A stretch of 64,000 nucleotides of DNA from Daucus carota subsp. sativus (GCF_001625215.2 NC_030389.2:43947454-44011453); one strand, 5' to 3'. Positions 35,002-47,637 are shown, numbered from the stretch's first letter. The notes: generated by a model not told the origin, from the letters alone. Program-made: numbers and translations.

Positions 35002-38000
35002 ATGCATCATTCCTCATATGTAGATGCAGTTTTAGGCAAACACACAGTCATGAATACTCAAAACACAACTGTCAACAACACACAACAATCTCTCACACAA
35101 GCTATTGAGAATAATTCTCATCCACTATTTCTCCATAACAATGATCAACCAGGAATGATTCTTATCTCTAAAAAGTTAGTAGGATCTGAAAACTATGCTT
35201 CTTGGAAGCGTTCTATGAAAATTGCTCTTTCCGCTAAAAATAAACTTGTTATTGTGACTGGCGATTTTGTCGCTCCTCCTGCTGATTCACCATTGTTCGT
35301 CCACTGGAACCGTGTCAATGACATGATAATTACTTGGATATTGAATACTGTCTCCGATGACATTGGTAACAGCTTGACCTATATGGATAGTGCTCTAAAT
35401 GTTTGGAATGAACTCGCTGAGCGTTTTTCAGCAATTACTGGTCAGCAGTATTATGAAACGCAGCGTGAATTGTTTCGACTTGAACAAGGAAATGATTCTA
35501 TTGAATTGTATTTTCACAAACTAAAAGGTTTTTGGGATGAAATTAAGGCCTTGGAACCTGCCATCCCCTGTACTTGTGGAGCTCATAAAGTCTGGGATTC
35601 TCAAATTGAGAAAACTCACTTAACTCAGTTCTTGATGGGCTTGCATTCAAGCTACACTGCTGCTCGTGGTCAGGTTCTTATGATGAAACCATGGCCTACA
35701 GTTAGTCAGGCATACTTGTTGATGAAACAGGAAGAAAAACAGAGGCAAGTGCATAACTCTGTAACTCCTGTTGCCATGATGGTCAACATGTCAAAGACTA
35801 CACCAGGAAATTATACTCCAAATCGCTTTAGTGGTCGACCTGGAAATCCTGTGCAAGAATGTGAGCATTGTCACATTAAAGGCCACACTAAAGAAAAGTG
35901 CTACAAATTGGTTGGGTATCCTGCAGACCATCCTAATCATCCAAATAATCGAGGAAAACGAAAGTTCAATCAGAATTCTAAAGCAAGGCTAGCTGCTGCT
36001 CTACAGGCCTCTCACAGTTCTGATTCAACTACATCTCCTGTTGCTTCTGATCAGAGTGATCCTTTAACTGCTAAAATGGATGCTTTGCAGTCCCAACTGA
36101 ACTCTCTCATGAAATGTTTCAGTGGCAATTCTCCTGTGCCTTCCACTGGTTCTACCAATTCTGGACAATACAGTCTTGCAGCTCAATTTGCAGGTACTGC
36201 ATTCTCTTTGTCTTCCTCTGTCCAAATTGCTCATAATATTTGGGTATTGGATACGGGTGCTACTAATCACATGTGTTGCAATGCTACTTGCATGACTAAT
36301 ATTACTACACTCACTACACCTTTGACAGTGAAATTTCCCAATGGTCACGACACTTTAGTTACCCATATAGGATCTGTTTACATTCATTTACTATCACAGA
36401 CTATCACAGATGTTCTTCTTGTTCCTTCCTTCGCATTCAATCTCTTGTCTGTTAGTAAGTTGTCTTCACAGCTTCATTCCACTATTCATTTTACCTCCAC
36501 ATCTTGCTATGTGCAGGACCAATACCAGATGAGGGAATTGGTTCTTGGTAATCTTGTTGATGGACTCTACCAGTTATGCAATATGTCTACATCATCAGTT
36601 TTTCCTTCTCTCACTGCTCTCACAACTCAAACTTCAGACTATGTCGTCTGGCACAAGCGACTAGGTCACATTCCTCCTTTAGTTTTGTCTAAAATTCTTA
36701 GTTTAGACGTTAAACGTACTGGTGACAAATGTCAACCTTGTAATATTTGTCCAATGGCTAAACAATGCCATCTTCCTTTTCCAAATAGCTCTTCTGTTAC
36801 TACTAAACCTTTTGAATTAGTTCACTGTGATATTTGGGGCCCTTATCGGGTTCCTTCTTACAATGGTTGTCGTTACTTTTTAACATTAGTTGATGATTTT
36901 TCTCGTGGTTTATGGACCATTCTTTTGCCAACTAAACAGTATGCCAATCAATCTCTCAAAGATTTTTTTGCCTACGTTCAAACCCAATTTTCTGTCAAAA
37001 TTAAATGCCTAAGGACAGACAATGGTGGTGAATTTGTTAGTAATGATCTGTCAGATTTCTTGGCCTCACAAGGCACCATTCATCAGACTTCATGTCCGCA
37101 TACCCCCCAACAAAATGGGAGGGTAGAACGGAAACACAGAAATCTGTTAGAAATGTCCCGAGCCTTAATGTTTCAAGCTCGTATGCCCAAGTCTTTTTGG
37201 AGTGACTGCATTCTCACTTCCACTTATCTGATTAATCGTATCCCAACAACAGTTTTAGGCTTCATTTCACCTTATGAAAAACTGTTTAATAAGCCTCCTT
37301 CTTATGCTCATTTGCGTGCTTTTGGATGTCTTGCTCATATGTCTGTTCACGAATCAGACAAATTCTCCCCTCGTGCCATTTCTACTGTGTTTCTTGGTTA
37401 TTCCATGACACAAAAAGGCTACAAGCTCTACGACCCTACCACCAAACAATTTCACACCAGTCGTCATGTGATTTTCAATGAAAATGTTTTTCCTTTTCAT
37501 AGTCAATCTACTGATTCTGTACCTCTTCCATCCCCTGCCTGCATTTTTGATGATGATTTTTCATTTACTCCTTTAGAAACCATTCCACAGGAGTCACAGG
37601 AATCATCTGATTCTATTCTCACTCCACAAGAATCATCTGATTCCACACTTAGTCCTGAAATCTCTATTTCAGACTCGCCAAATTCATCTCCTCCTGCTAA
37701 TGATACTATCATCACCATTCCTCCCCGTGTGTCTTCTAGACGTAGGGTAACACCCATTTGGATGAAAGATTATGAAGTTACCAAACAGAATTCTAGTACA
37801 TCATCAGCCAACATGGCCAGTACTATTTTACTAGATTGTCCCATTGATCCCCTCAAGTATAATTTTTCTAGTTATACATCACCCATACCAGTATATGCTT
37901 GTTCTGTCAACACAAATGCTGTCATACCTGAACCTTACACATACAATCAGGCTCTTAAAGACAGTAGATGGGTCGATGCTATGACCAGAGAACTCAATGC

Positions 38001-39471
38001 ACTTGAAACAAACAACACTTGGCAGATTGTTCCACCTCCCTCAAACAAGAAAGTTGTTGGTTGTAAATGGGTATTCCGGGTTAAGTATTTGTCAGATGGC
38101 TCTTTGGATAAGTTCAAGGCTCGATTAGTCGCAAAAGGGTATACACAAATCGAGGGACAAGACTACCATAATACATTTTCTCCAGTAGCCAAGATGGCAA
38201 CCGTACGCACTGTTTTGGCTCTTGCCACTGTCAAAAACTGGGACATTCACCAGTTAGACATTAACAACGCCTTCCTTCACGGTAAATTATCTGAAGAAGT
38301 GTATATGGAGCTCCCTCAAGGACACCCTCTTCATGGCTCTGGTATGGTATGCCGTCTTATCAAATCTATTTACGGTTTGAGACAAGCTTCCCGTGTATGG
38401 TTTGAGAAACTAGCCTCCGTTTTACTGGATCTTGGTTTTACTCAAACAGTCGCAGACTACTCCTTGTTTGTCTACAAGAAAAACGATATCTTTGTTACAG
38501 CTTTAGTCTATGTCGATGACATATTACTGACTGGCAGTAGTAATGAGTTCATAGGCCATGTCAAGAGTGTTCTTCATTCCACCTTCACCATTAAGGATTT
38601 GGGCCTTGCCAAGTATTACCTTGGTTTGGAAATACATAGAACTGATGAAGGGTTGTACTTGCATCAGCACAAATTCATTCATGACCTTCTTGTCGAAGCA
38701 GGTCTGGAACACTGCAAACCTCTTTCTTTGCCAGTTGATCGAACAATCAAGCTTTCTCCTACTGATGGAGAACTTCTGACTGAGCCTACCATATATCGCA
38801 AATATGTGGGCAAACTACTCTACTTAACTGTTTCTCGACCCGATATTACCTATGCAGTTCACCATTTGAGCCAATTCTTACAGGCACCTCGAGTCCCTCA
38901 CATGGTAGCATTACAGCGTATCTTACGCTACTTAAAAGGCACTCCTTATCAAGGGTTATTTTACTCAGCAAAAACCACTCTTAAGCTCGAAGCTTATTGT
39001 GATAGCGACTGGGGTTCTACTTTGGATTCATCAGGAATGCTAAAGAGCATTACTGGCATGTGCCTCACTTTAGGTTCTTCCCTTGTGAATTGGCACTCCA
39101 CCAAACAAAAGGTTGTCTCACGGTCCACAGCTGAAGCTGAACTAAGGGCCATTGCAGATACTGCTTGCGAAGTTTCTTGGTTCACTTTATTGCTCAATGA
39201 ACTACAAGTCCCTCAAGCATTACCAGTTGTTATTCATAGTGATAACCAGGCTGCACTGGACATTGCTGCAGACCCTGTCTTTCACCCACAAACCAAGCAT
39301 TTCGCCTTGGATTGTCATTTTGTTCGACAACAAGTCCAGTCTTCACTCATTCATCCACGATATCTTCCTAGTACTTCCCAGCTTGCTGATATATTCACCA
39401 AAGGTCTGGGACGTGCTGCTCATTGGCATCTCTTGTCCAGATTGAATGTCTCTCATCCACCTTCAATCTGA
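35002..39471 (+). CDS. Ty1-copia gag-pol polyprotein
   Basis: 1489 residues, no stop. In order: gag with a CCHC knuckle (CEHCHIKGHTKEKC, from residue 287); aspartic protease (VLDTGATNHM, Asp 417); integrase (HKRLGH about 550, then DIWGPY, DNGGEF and QQNGRVERKHRNLLE supplying the DDE residues); reverse transcriptase with YVDD at 1170-1173; RNase H with CDSDWG near 1334, then STAEAE and HSDNQAA; ADIFTKGL near the end. All catalytic motifs of a copia element are present. The first ATG is at 35002; MNTQ at 35050 is another possible start. Confidence 0.95.
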   Translation: MHHSSYVDAVLGKHTVMNTQNTTVNNTQQSLTQAIENNSHPLFLHNNDQPGMILISKKLVGSENYASWKRSMKIALSAKNKLVIVTGDFVAPPADSPLFVHWNRVNDMIITWILNTVSDDIGNSLTYMDSALNVWNELAERFSAITGQQYYETQRELFRLEQGNDSIELYFHKLKGFWDEIKALEPAIPCTCGAHKVWDSQIEKTHLTQFLMGLHSSYTAARGQVLMMKPWPTVSQAYLLMKQEEKQRQVHNSVTPVAMMVNMSKTTPGNYTPNRFSGRPGNPVQECEHCHIKGHTKEKCYKLVGYPADHPNHPNNRGKRKFNQNSKARLAAALQASHSSDSTTSPVASDQSDPLTAKMDALQSQLNSLMKCFSGNSPVPSTGSTNSGQYSLAAQFAGTAFSLSSSVQIAHNIWVLDTGATNHMCCNATCMTNITTLTTPLTVKFPNGHDTLVTHIGSVYIHLLSQTITDVLLVPSFAFNLLSVSKLSSQLHSTIHFTSTSCYVQDQYQMRELVLGNLVDGLYQLCNMSTSSVFPSLTALTTQTSDYVVWHKRLGHIPPLVLSKILSLDVKRTGDKCQPCNICPMAKQCHLPFPNSSSVTTKPFELVHCDIWGPYRVPSYNGCRYFLTLVDDFSRGLWTILLPTKQYANQSLKDFFAYVQTQFSVKIKCLRTDNGGEFVSNDLSDFLASQGTIHQTSCPHTPQQNGRVERKHRNLLEMSRALMFQARMPKSFWSDCILTSTYLINRIPTTVLGFISPYEKLFNKPPSYAHLRAFGCLAHMSVHESDKFSPRAISTVFLGYSMTQKGYKLYDPTTKQFHTSRHVIFNENVFPFHSQSTDSVPLPSPACIFDDDFSFTPLETIPQESQESSDSILTPQESSDSTLSPEISISDSPNSSPPANDTIITIPPRVSSRRRVTPIWMKDYEVTKQNSSTSSANMASTILLDCPIDPLKYNFSSYTSPIPVYACSVNTNAVIPEPYTYNQALKDSRWVDAMTRELNALETNNTWQIVPPPSNKKVVGCKWVFRVKYLSDGSLDKFKARLVAKGYTQIEGQDYHNTFSPVAKMATVRTVLALATVKNWDIHQLDINNAFLHGKLSEEVYMELPQGHPLHGSGMVCRLIKSIYGLRQASRVWFEKLASVLLDLGFTQTVADYSLFVYKKNDIFVTALVYVDDILLTGSSNEFIGHVKSVLHSTFTIKDLGLAKYYLGLEIHRTDEGLYLHQHKFIHDLLVEAGLEHCKPLSLPVDRTIKLSPTDGELLTEPTIYRKYVGKLLYLTVSRPDITYAVHHLSQFLQAPRVPHMVALQRILRYLKGTPYQGLFYSAKTTLKLEAYCDSDWGSTLDSSGMLKSITGMCLTLGSSLVNWHSTKQKVVSRSTAEAELRAIADTACEVSWFTLLLNELQVPQALPVVIHSDNQAALDIAADPVFHPQTKHFALDCHFVRQQVQSSLIHPRYLPSTSQLADIFTKGLGRAAHWHLLSRLNVSHPPSI

Positions 39472-39482
39472 CGGGGGGCTAT

Positions 39483-39723
39483 TGCACCTGCTTATCACAA
39501 CTGCCTGCATATCACAACTGCATATCACATCCACCACTTATCATAACCGTTTTGTAACAGATACAGTGTATATAGTGCAAGTTAGTTTTGTAATTGTGAT
39601 TCACTTTTCTTACTCTGTAATTCTCTCTCTAAAACATTGCTTTTAGTTTTCTCTCTCTGAAATGTAAATACACATTTTAGCTTTAATACAGTAGCTTCTT
39701 CTCAAGCTTTAATGGCGTTTGCA
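39483..39723 (+). repeat. 3' LTR of the copia element
   Basis: 241 bp, TGCACC...TTTGCA, same as the 5' LTR by eye. Confidence 0.88.
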
Positions 39724-40515
39724 ACGATGATTCCGATTCATCATCCGATTCACACGTTTACACAAGAAGTTAGCAAACCAATCCACGTCTATAAAACAAA
39801 AAGGAGATCGTTCGTTATATTATACCTGCTGCCACTGTACTATAATAATCTATTTTGTTGGAAGGAAGAACCGGATGAGACGGGAAATCTTTTCCAAACA
39901 GTAATTAGGACTAGTCCGGTCATAGCCCACCTCACCTTTTCAATATACAAAATCATAAAGCATGACTTGGCCATCCAGTTTTCGTTAATTAGTTTTATTT
40001 TTAATATTACTTGATTTATTCTTCAAAAAAAAAATTACTTGATTTACAAATAACAAAAGAAATATGATACTAATTATCATAAATTAATAAAGTCTCTTAC
40101 AATTATATTCCGAATTTTCTACAAGTATTGTGGATGATAGATTTATTAATAACTAATTAACTACAAATTTACTCAATATTTTTGATAAAATAAATTTAGA
40201 AACAAATATATTTGAAATTAAATATATTTTAATTAATGGATAAAAGAATAGAATAGGGAAATAAATAATATCCGAACATGTAACAAGCAAGTGTATGTGG
40301 CATAATAATATGAAATAGAATCATATTTCATATAATGAGTTGGTAGCAATAATAATAATATAGGGTAATTTACTTTCATTCTACATGTAAACTAAATTTT
40401 ATGGTCATAAAATTGGTTAATTTGGATTCGTTGAATATTATATAAAATTTGTTGAACCTGTAATATATTATGACCGACTGAAGATATTGTGTAAAATTTA
40501 TTCAATCTCAAATTA
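39724..40515. other. AT-rich intergenic DNA, no gene
   Basis: AT-rich DNA right of the copia element. The short ORF at 39712-40014 starts in the LTR and shows no family resemblance. Confidence 0.5.
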
Positions 40516-40519
40516 ACTA

Positions 40520-40865
40520 TGAGCCTGTTTGCCCCAGCTTAAAGCTGGGGATTAAAGCTGTTTCCAACTTAAAGCTGAAAAATGTATGTTTGTGTAATAA
40601 GTCAGAAGACAATTTAAAGTCAGAAATAAGCCAGAAGTTTGTTTTAGGTACTTTTTTCAGTGACTTATTTTTTTTGATAAAAACTATCTATAAATTATAA
40701 GTTACTCATAAATTAATTTTATTTTTATTATTATATTTTTAATAACCCATAAGTCATCAACAATTCAAAAATTACTCAAACAGACATTTTAAACTCCCAA
40801 CTTATCAAATAAATCACGTTAAGTCATAAGTCATAAGCTCACCCAAAGCTGGCTCTATATTCAGG
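40520..40865. mobile_element. hAT-like MITE remnant
   Basis: Starts GAGCCTGTTTGCCCC and ends near CACCCAAAGCTGGCTC, with CTTATAAGTCA- and AAGTCAGAAAT-type interior motifs seen in the other MITEs of the window. CCCCAGCTTAAAGCTGGGG at 40532-40550 is a perfect 9-bp inverted repeat. Confidence 0.45.
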
Positions 40866-40989
40866 GCCAAGGAAAATGCATCATTGGAGTTGTGCTATAT
40901 TTAGTGACAAGGAACATTTATTTGAATTAGAAAGATCGAAGTAGGATGTAGTAATTTTCTTTTTCGGCGCTTGAGAAATAAGTTGGGGA

Positions 40990-41230
40990 AATAAAGAGAA
41001 GGTAACGTATATGCACATACCATGTCCACCATGAGCTAAAACTGCAGCATGTAAAAGCCGTTCTTCCATCAGAGCCACCAAACCTTGGCGACTTACACTT
41101 GCAAAGAATTCTTGTAATAAGTATCATGCCATGTAGAGTGGATTTTCATGATACTTATTCTGAGGATGAGAGTGACTTGGATCTTTATTCAGACTGTAAC
41201 GACATTCAGTTGACTTGCACATCATGTCGT
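40990..41230 (-). pseudogene. ankyrin exon relic next to PHO1
   Basis: The minus strand shows CKSPRFGGSDGRTA, then, after a frame change, HAAVLAHGGHGM, matching the end of ankyrin exon 1 (GRTALHAVVLDDGKHG). The upstream part (to about 41230) is degenerate. It lies about 300 bp beyond the stop of the complete PHO1 gene. Confidence 0.55.
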
Positions 41231-41528
41231 CTGCTACAATTGACATGGATGAATACAATGTGCATTCCAAGAATGTCATGACATGACACTCAAATTCTTT
41301 TTCTTACCTTATAACGTGATTTCATTAGATAGCCCCATTTGCGGGACTGAATTTTCTGCAAAACCTATTTCAGTCGGGGACTCTTTGCTATCATTTCTAT
41401 CATTGTATTCCTTATTTGCAACCTTTCAAGAGTTATTGCTTGGTGCGTTAATGACACTTGATGACGATACTTGCAGAGGAAAATAAATCAGAGCCAATTC
41501 TCGCTTCTGGATCCAAAAACACAATTAC

Positions 41529-44500
41529 CTAATCATCCTTTTCATCATCATAGTAATAGAAGGGGAGTGGAACCAACTTAAATGCACGATATTTGCCAAC
41601 ATTGTTTACATGCTCATTCTCCAACCTGCCAAAAGGTGGTCAAGAAAGGATTTAGGAAACAACAATCAATTTATATACACAAATGTTATGAGAAATTCAT
41701 CACACATGCGCATAACACAGAACTATTCCTAATACGGAATGTGCATTTGGTCTAGGGGTCCTTTAGAATAATACATACATGAAAACTTGATAAACAGAGG
41801 TTGTCAACAAGCATAAAAAAAAGTGATAGTAGGACAACCACGAGCTTTCATGACCATGTTTTATAGCAATAAGAATTTACAACTTGTGCAGTATACAAAT
41901 GAGGGAATCTATATCTCCACGAGAATTTTAATTTTTACAGATCTCCCTTCCCCCCCTGGTAATAAGAGATCGAGAATTTTTAAGAATCGGTGGAGTGGAG
42001 GAATCTGTGAGTGAGTATTTAAATTTTGTAGTAGACCAGAACAAGAAAAACTCTGAGAACATAACCGGATTATAGAATTTAGCTTACTAAATTTGTTGAA
42101 ATACTAAAATAGCAGGCCATATCATTTATGGGACTACATTCCAACCCAATGTACAGAAGTAAAATGAGAAGGGGAAAAAAGGATTGAGGAAAGGAAGGCT
42201 GCAGATAATAATTTACACTGTATTCAAGTCATACTATACCTGAAGAAACTCCAAATATTACGACGAAGGATCTCTAGGCAGGAACATAAGCTTGTTATGG
42301 CGTCACCACGCAAAGCAATCACATTAAATTTCAATACCAGTTGCAGCCAAGCAAACCTCAGTATCATATCAACAACCTGCACAACATCCAAAGCATATAT
42401 TAATGGATCAACAAGTCAGTAGTAACAAAATACAATATGGTCAGATTTAGCTACATCAGAAATTACCATAGCTGCGAAGTACACACTCTTGTGTGAAACT
42501 AGAAGTTTGTCTCTCAAAAATGAGTTTTTAGATCTCTTCTGCATTAGGCCCCAATCTACAAAAATATCCCAATATGTGTTGAACACTATTGCAACAATGG
42601 AGCTTATGAAGGCCAACACCTTCCAAGTTGTTCCCTTTTTCAATTCGAATGCGGTTCTGATGGCCACAGCAACAATTGTTAAGAAATATCTGAAACCATT
42701 AACAGCATGCACTGGCTCCTTCTCCTCAAACAGTCGGCGCACGCACTATAAAACATGTATTGTCATCTGTAAGGTGCTCCTTAATTGCGTTAATGAATGC
42801 AATAATGAATGTAAGTTGATTCACTTATCAAGAAAAAAATTCTCATGGAGACTGCCATACTATAAATATATAAATCACGACAAATTTCTTAGCTAACTCT
42901 AAATTTCCATACGTACTTTGGTGACTTAATTCAGAAGCAGAAGTGAAGCTACACAATCTTTACTTACATGCCAGGGCAAATGACACACAAGTTAAGGACG
43001 GCCAAAGAAACTCTATTACTGTTATATAACAATAACAGAGAACTGGTCTGTTGTTGGTTGTGAATCTACATGCATAACAGATACACTCAGACCATTCAAG
43101 ATATTGCCAAGTCCACACTTGGACACATAACTATGTTTGATACTTCCAGTCAAGTCCGGATAACATAGGTAAACAACAGTGTTCACTTGTATAAATGCTT
43201 GTCAATGTAAGCCAGACAAGAACAATTTTCTGTACTTATTCTAAGTCAGAAGCATTTTAATGTAGAAACAGAAGGGGTGAAAATCTATACAAATATACAA
43301 TTAGGAAATATGTGAAGACCTGAAGGAAGCGAATCCAGTATGGTATAATTGCTACAATGAAATAAAAAACATTGTAGACATCAAGTTCGTGGCACTTAGA
43401 TTCTCCCTTGACATATTTACCCCAACCATAAAAGCAAGTATAGAACTCGAAACTCCTTAGCGCTTGAACCTAAGGTCAAGGAGAACCACAAATCATTATT
43501 TTAACAGAAAGCTACAGGAAAATTGCAGGTTGCTGCTAAGATGGTGGAAAATAGTGGGAAATTTTGTACCTGGCTAGTGAGATGGTCTGCCAAGAAAAAA
43601 TCTGCAAGAGTTATCTGCAGAGAATGAAAACTCGATTCTGAGCATATCAGAAGAGGCATGATTAGATATTGAGGAGTTATTACTCATTTACCGTGCATAG
43701 AGGAGCACAAATACAGCGGAAAAAACATCGAATAAGGAAGAATCGACTTGATTTGTACATGAAGTTGAAAGGGCAGATGGTAATGAGAAGAACAACCTGC
43801 AGGCAGTGAAGAGAAAAAGTATAACGTAGAGTCATCCATATCATATCAATCACTTTAGATTTATATCCTTACACAAGCTAAGCCCAAGGGAATTAGGTCA
43901 ACGTAAGTCTCATAGTGCTCAGTTTTTGAATCCATTTTGATATGCAAGTGCACCAGAAAAGTGGAAAGCACAAGAACTGCCAGACCAGTACTGAGGAGAA
44001 AGACTTCCCGATAGCCCAGTTCAGTTCCTTGCTTGAATCCAAATATGAAGGCATAGTTGACCTTGTAGCGTCTCCAGAAATATATACTAGCAGAATAGAA
44101 TAGCATATGCAGGACAATGTATGCATAGAAACTGCCACAAAGTTTTAAATTGTTTTATCAGAGCAGAGGCTTATTAACAAATAAGTGCTATAAGATTTTC
44201 GATAGAAGTTCTGTTCAGGAGGAAGAGAATGTCTTTAACCTGTAAAGTGGATAAATGTTGTCCATGTACTTGGCTTGCTGTTCTTTGTCAAGTACTTTCC
44301 TAGCTTCTATAAGTAGAATTGCAGCGACCAGTAGGGCAATTGCGCAACCAAAGAAGAATCCTAAAAGGTATATGAATATGAATGAGAATGCAATAATATA
44401 TAAGATGAAGCCTAAAATACTATGACTGCGACATATTTCTTACGCTCTGGATGACAAAGAAAAAAAAGGTTGAAAAAATGAGATGCAGCAGTTAAATATT

Positions 44501-47229
44501 GTTGAATCCATATTAAGTTCTAAAAATGTAAGCAATGATTACATTTAATAAGTGGTTACAGTATACTGTTACTGTTACACACACACACATATGCAATGCA
44601 TCCAGTGCAGAAGGTTCCCACAGGTAAGTTACCAGAAAAAAATGTTACTCTGTGCTTTTCTTTTCTAAATTTTGGCCTCAGTGATTTCATGCCTTCCCTA
44701 CGGTTCAATCTTGAGAAGTACTTGATGAAAGCATCTTCGACTCTGTCCAAGAGACAAGCGACCTATGATAGAAAAACAATGAAGTTAATAAACAGGAAAT
44801 TTGCTTATCTTGACATGTAGGATAATGTTGCTCGTATACTGCATGCGCTATGCACACGTACACTCATGTTTGTGATTCATTTCATGACTCTAATTGTTTT
44901 TTAAAAAAATAATAAGATATATCATTTGCTTGAGATTATTTTACATCTTTACTTACAGAAAAATGTACTTTACTAACAAACTTCCAAATGTTCTAAGAAT
45001 CAGAAACAAAAGAACAACCTCTTCCGAACTCCCCAGATAAGAACTGTCCACTATTTTCATGTATGATCTTGATGCATTTCTGGATGCAATCTGAATAGAA
45101 GCAAAAAAGCACAAAGAGCATATTAGTTCTCTGTAACAAATCAATGTCTGGATCTAGAGATTTCATATAAGAGACTTCAAATCTAGGAAACCAGAATTTT
45201 AATGAGAATAAAGTTTGTTTCACAGATGTCTAACCTTTTCATACTTTTTCATAATCTTGGAAAATGCTAAGAGGTTCATGAAACTGTTTCAGTAAATCGC
45301 AGAAATTATTAAGACCCAAAAATCTTCAGGCAATGAAAAGGAACTAGTGAATCTGTTAAAACACTTCCATGCTCATATTACCTGTATTGCTTTAGCAAAC
45401 GTAGCTTGCGGTAAAATTCGATAAAGACAATTTTCAACCTTTCTTCAGCTTTCCTGAGCTCCTCTTTGTTAAAGTTCAATTCCTTCCCCTTTGAATCGTT
45501 GAGTAAGCCTCTTATTGTTATTATTGAATCTTCAATTGCATTATTCATTTTTACGCGATCAAGGACTTCCAATTCAGTTTCTTGATGTATGGCAGAATCT
45601 GCCATCTTTCCATGACGAGTACCATAATCTTCTCCGGAAATTGCACTCCCTTGTGTGCTTGCAGTAGCCTTGTTTACTTCAGGTGTCAAATCCATAGGTT
45701 TTACCTCTGCATGAACAATGTTACTGCACTAATTACAATTTAGCAAAATGAAAAAAGAAGGGAATAATGGGAGGTCAGCTATTCAGCTCTCCTCTAAAAT
45801 CCAGGGTCAGGCGCATCTTACTTCTCTATCTTAGTAAAAAAAAAATTATTACATGCTAACTTTGTTTGTTTCTATATCCTTGAAAGTCTACATAGGCTTT
45901 CCTAATTTAATGAAGTCCAGTGTTTCTAAACCACCTATCAAATGTGAAGTCATACCCGCCTGTTTATAGATCGTACACATCTCTTATTTTTCTCCATCAT
46001 TGCAACCATGAATAGCTCAGGTTACTAAGCCATATACCAGAATCCAGATAGAAAGAGATTAATATGCACATAACTGTAAGAGTAAGAATTAGTATAAGTA
46101 AAACTAAATTTTGCAGAAGAACATCTTATTTTCCGGAAATATGATAGAGGTGGATCCTCAAAACATATAAGTTGGCTGGTCAGGGAGACCTTCTAGTGAA
46201 CACCAGAAGTCATGACTAAGCGGACAAATAGAAACAGAGAATATTATTAGAGAACATGGGGAAAAAATATGACCCCAAAACGTTGTAAAAGTCCCCCAGG
46301 AAAAAATAGACGGAAATATTATCATCTGCTTATTACTTGCCAAACCAGATATATATAACATATATATTATAACAAGTACCACATAGTATTGCATTACTTG
46401 GTCTTGGTTGTCGATGCTAATTGAAGATGTTCAATTATGTGTTTAGTAACCCTTATTGATGTTACTGCATGCGGAACAATTCTATGCTAGTAAGACTGTT
46501 TTTTTACACATACTCCATTAATTACAATAGTACATATTAGAGCAATTAGATTCAGTTACTACTAATATCTCTTCCATTATTCTGACCCCAATCCACAACT
46601 TTTTATCTGCTATCTTTGCAAACTAAGCATGCAAGTGTATATACTACAACGAAATGCATATAACTGTTAGTGGTTATTAATCTTACGTTACCTGGAATCT
46701 TTTCTCTACCTGGAGAAGTCAGTTTCACAGCTTCAGAATTACTTTTAGCAATATCTGGCTTTTTAACCTTGATCCGTAGTGCTATCAAAGCTTCCATTTG
46801 TTTGTTCAGCTCAGTTGCTTCCTTCATAACTTCCTCTACCTTGTCCTTATAAAATATATTGACCTTGTTGAGCTCATAATCAAGTTTATTGAAGAATGTA
46901 ACTTCAGTATCACCTCCTTCTTCATTGGACTTGAGAAACTTAGTATTGTATAACTTCGTAGAACCCTCTTGTTGTGTCGTGCTAACATCTATCACCTGGT
47001 CTTCAATATCACCTTTACTCTGATGGACACTATTAGGTCGTGGGTTAAGACCACTGAATGTTGTGTACAGCATTGACTGCTGATGTGACAATCTTGATGG
47101 TGTTGGAGGCCCCTTGCTTTGCCTGGCACGGCGGATATCTCGTAATATTTTCTTAAGACCATTATAGTCCATGTAGGCTTCTATCCACTCAGGCACCATT
47201 TGCTTCTTAAAGTCTTTTCCAAACTTCAT
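41529..47229 (-). CDS. PHO1-H: PHO1-type phosphate exporter (SPX-EXS), complete
   Basis: Thirteen coding exons: 47229-46692, 45706-45382, 45283-45235, 45090-45019, 44762-44633, 44360-44240, 44131-43873, 43796-43692, 43614-43570, 43469-43320, 42745-42467, 42376-42240, 41625-41529. They sum to 2307 nt, 768 residues plus stop, close to the usual 780 or so. The SPX domain starts at the family-typical MKFGKDF, with [17 protein letters not shown], and runs to about residue 330. Membrane segments follow from about 375, and EXS from about 535 ([48 protein letters not shown]). All borders are GT-AG. Function: efflux of phosphate, with SPX as a sensor of inositol pyrophosphates. Features resemble the PHO1;H3-like group more than PHO1 itself. 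Confidence 0.95.
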
Positions 47230-47475
47230 CTTGCACGTCTGTTTCTGCAATGCCCAGCACTTGACTGCCAAATAATTTGATGGTATTAATTTTGAATCTA
47301 GAATCAAAGATAAAGTTGGGCCCAGACTCAAGATTACTGTTAATTAACTACGTAAAATCTTTATTTCCAGTAACAATCAATATAGATTAAACTTATGATT
47401 ACATGCAAAATGTTAACATCATATTCCCTATCCAAAAATGCATATACACTTATATACGCAAAAGGCAGCCTAGTA

Positions 47476-47483
47476 GAATATCC
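47476..47483. promoter_or_regulatory. P1BS-type motif in PHO1 leader intron
   Basis: GAATATCC fits GNATATNC. It lies about 250 bp upstream of the PHO1 ATG. Confidence 0.35.
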
Positions 47484-47629
47484 TGTTAATTATAGTACAT
47501 CTTCCAATTCTGTAAGAGTTTATAAATTTGACCGTTCCTAAAGAGCAATTCACCTATAATGTGTTTAGTTAAACAGACCGCGAGGAGAATGCAATCAAAC
47601 TAAAACAATTTTTGTACAACATTTATGCA

Positions 47630-47637
47630 GAATATTC
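47630..47637. promoter_or_regulatory. second P1BS-type motif in PHO1 leader intron
   Basis: GAATATTC fits GNATATNC, 154 bp from the first motif. Confidence 0.35.

Larger units (their letters stand above)
34540..39723 (+). mobile_element. intact young Ty1-copia retrotransposon
   Basis: Two 241-bp LTRs (34540-34780, 39483-39723; TGCACC...TTTGCA) look identical. The primer site TGGTATCAGAG at 34792 fits initiator tRNA-Met, and the purine tract ACGGGGGGC sits at 39471-39479. One uninterrupted gag-pol ORF lies between. Flanking pentamers are ACTAT and ACGAT, a near-match that may be the target duplication. All of this points to a recent insertion by a possibly still active element. Confidence 0.92.
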
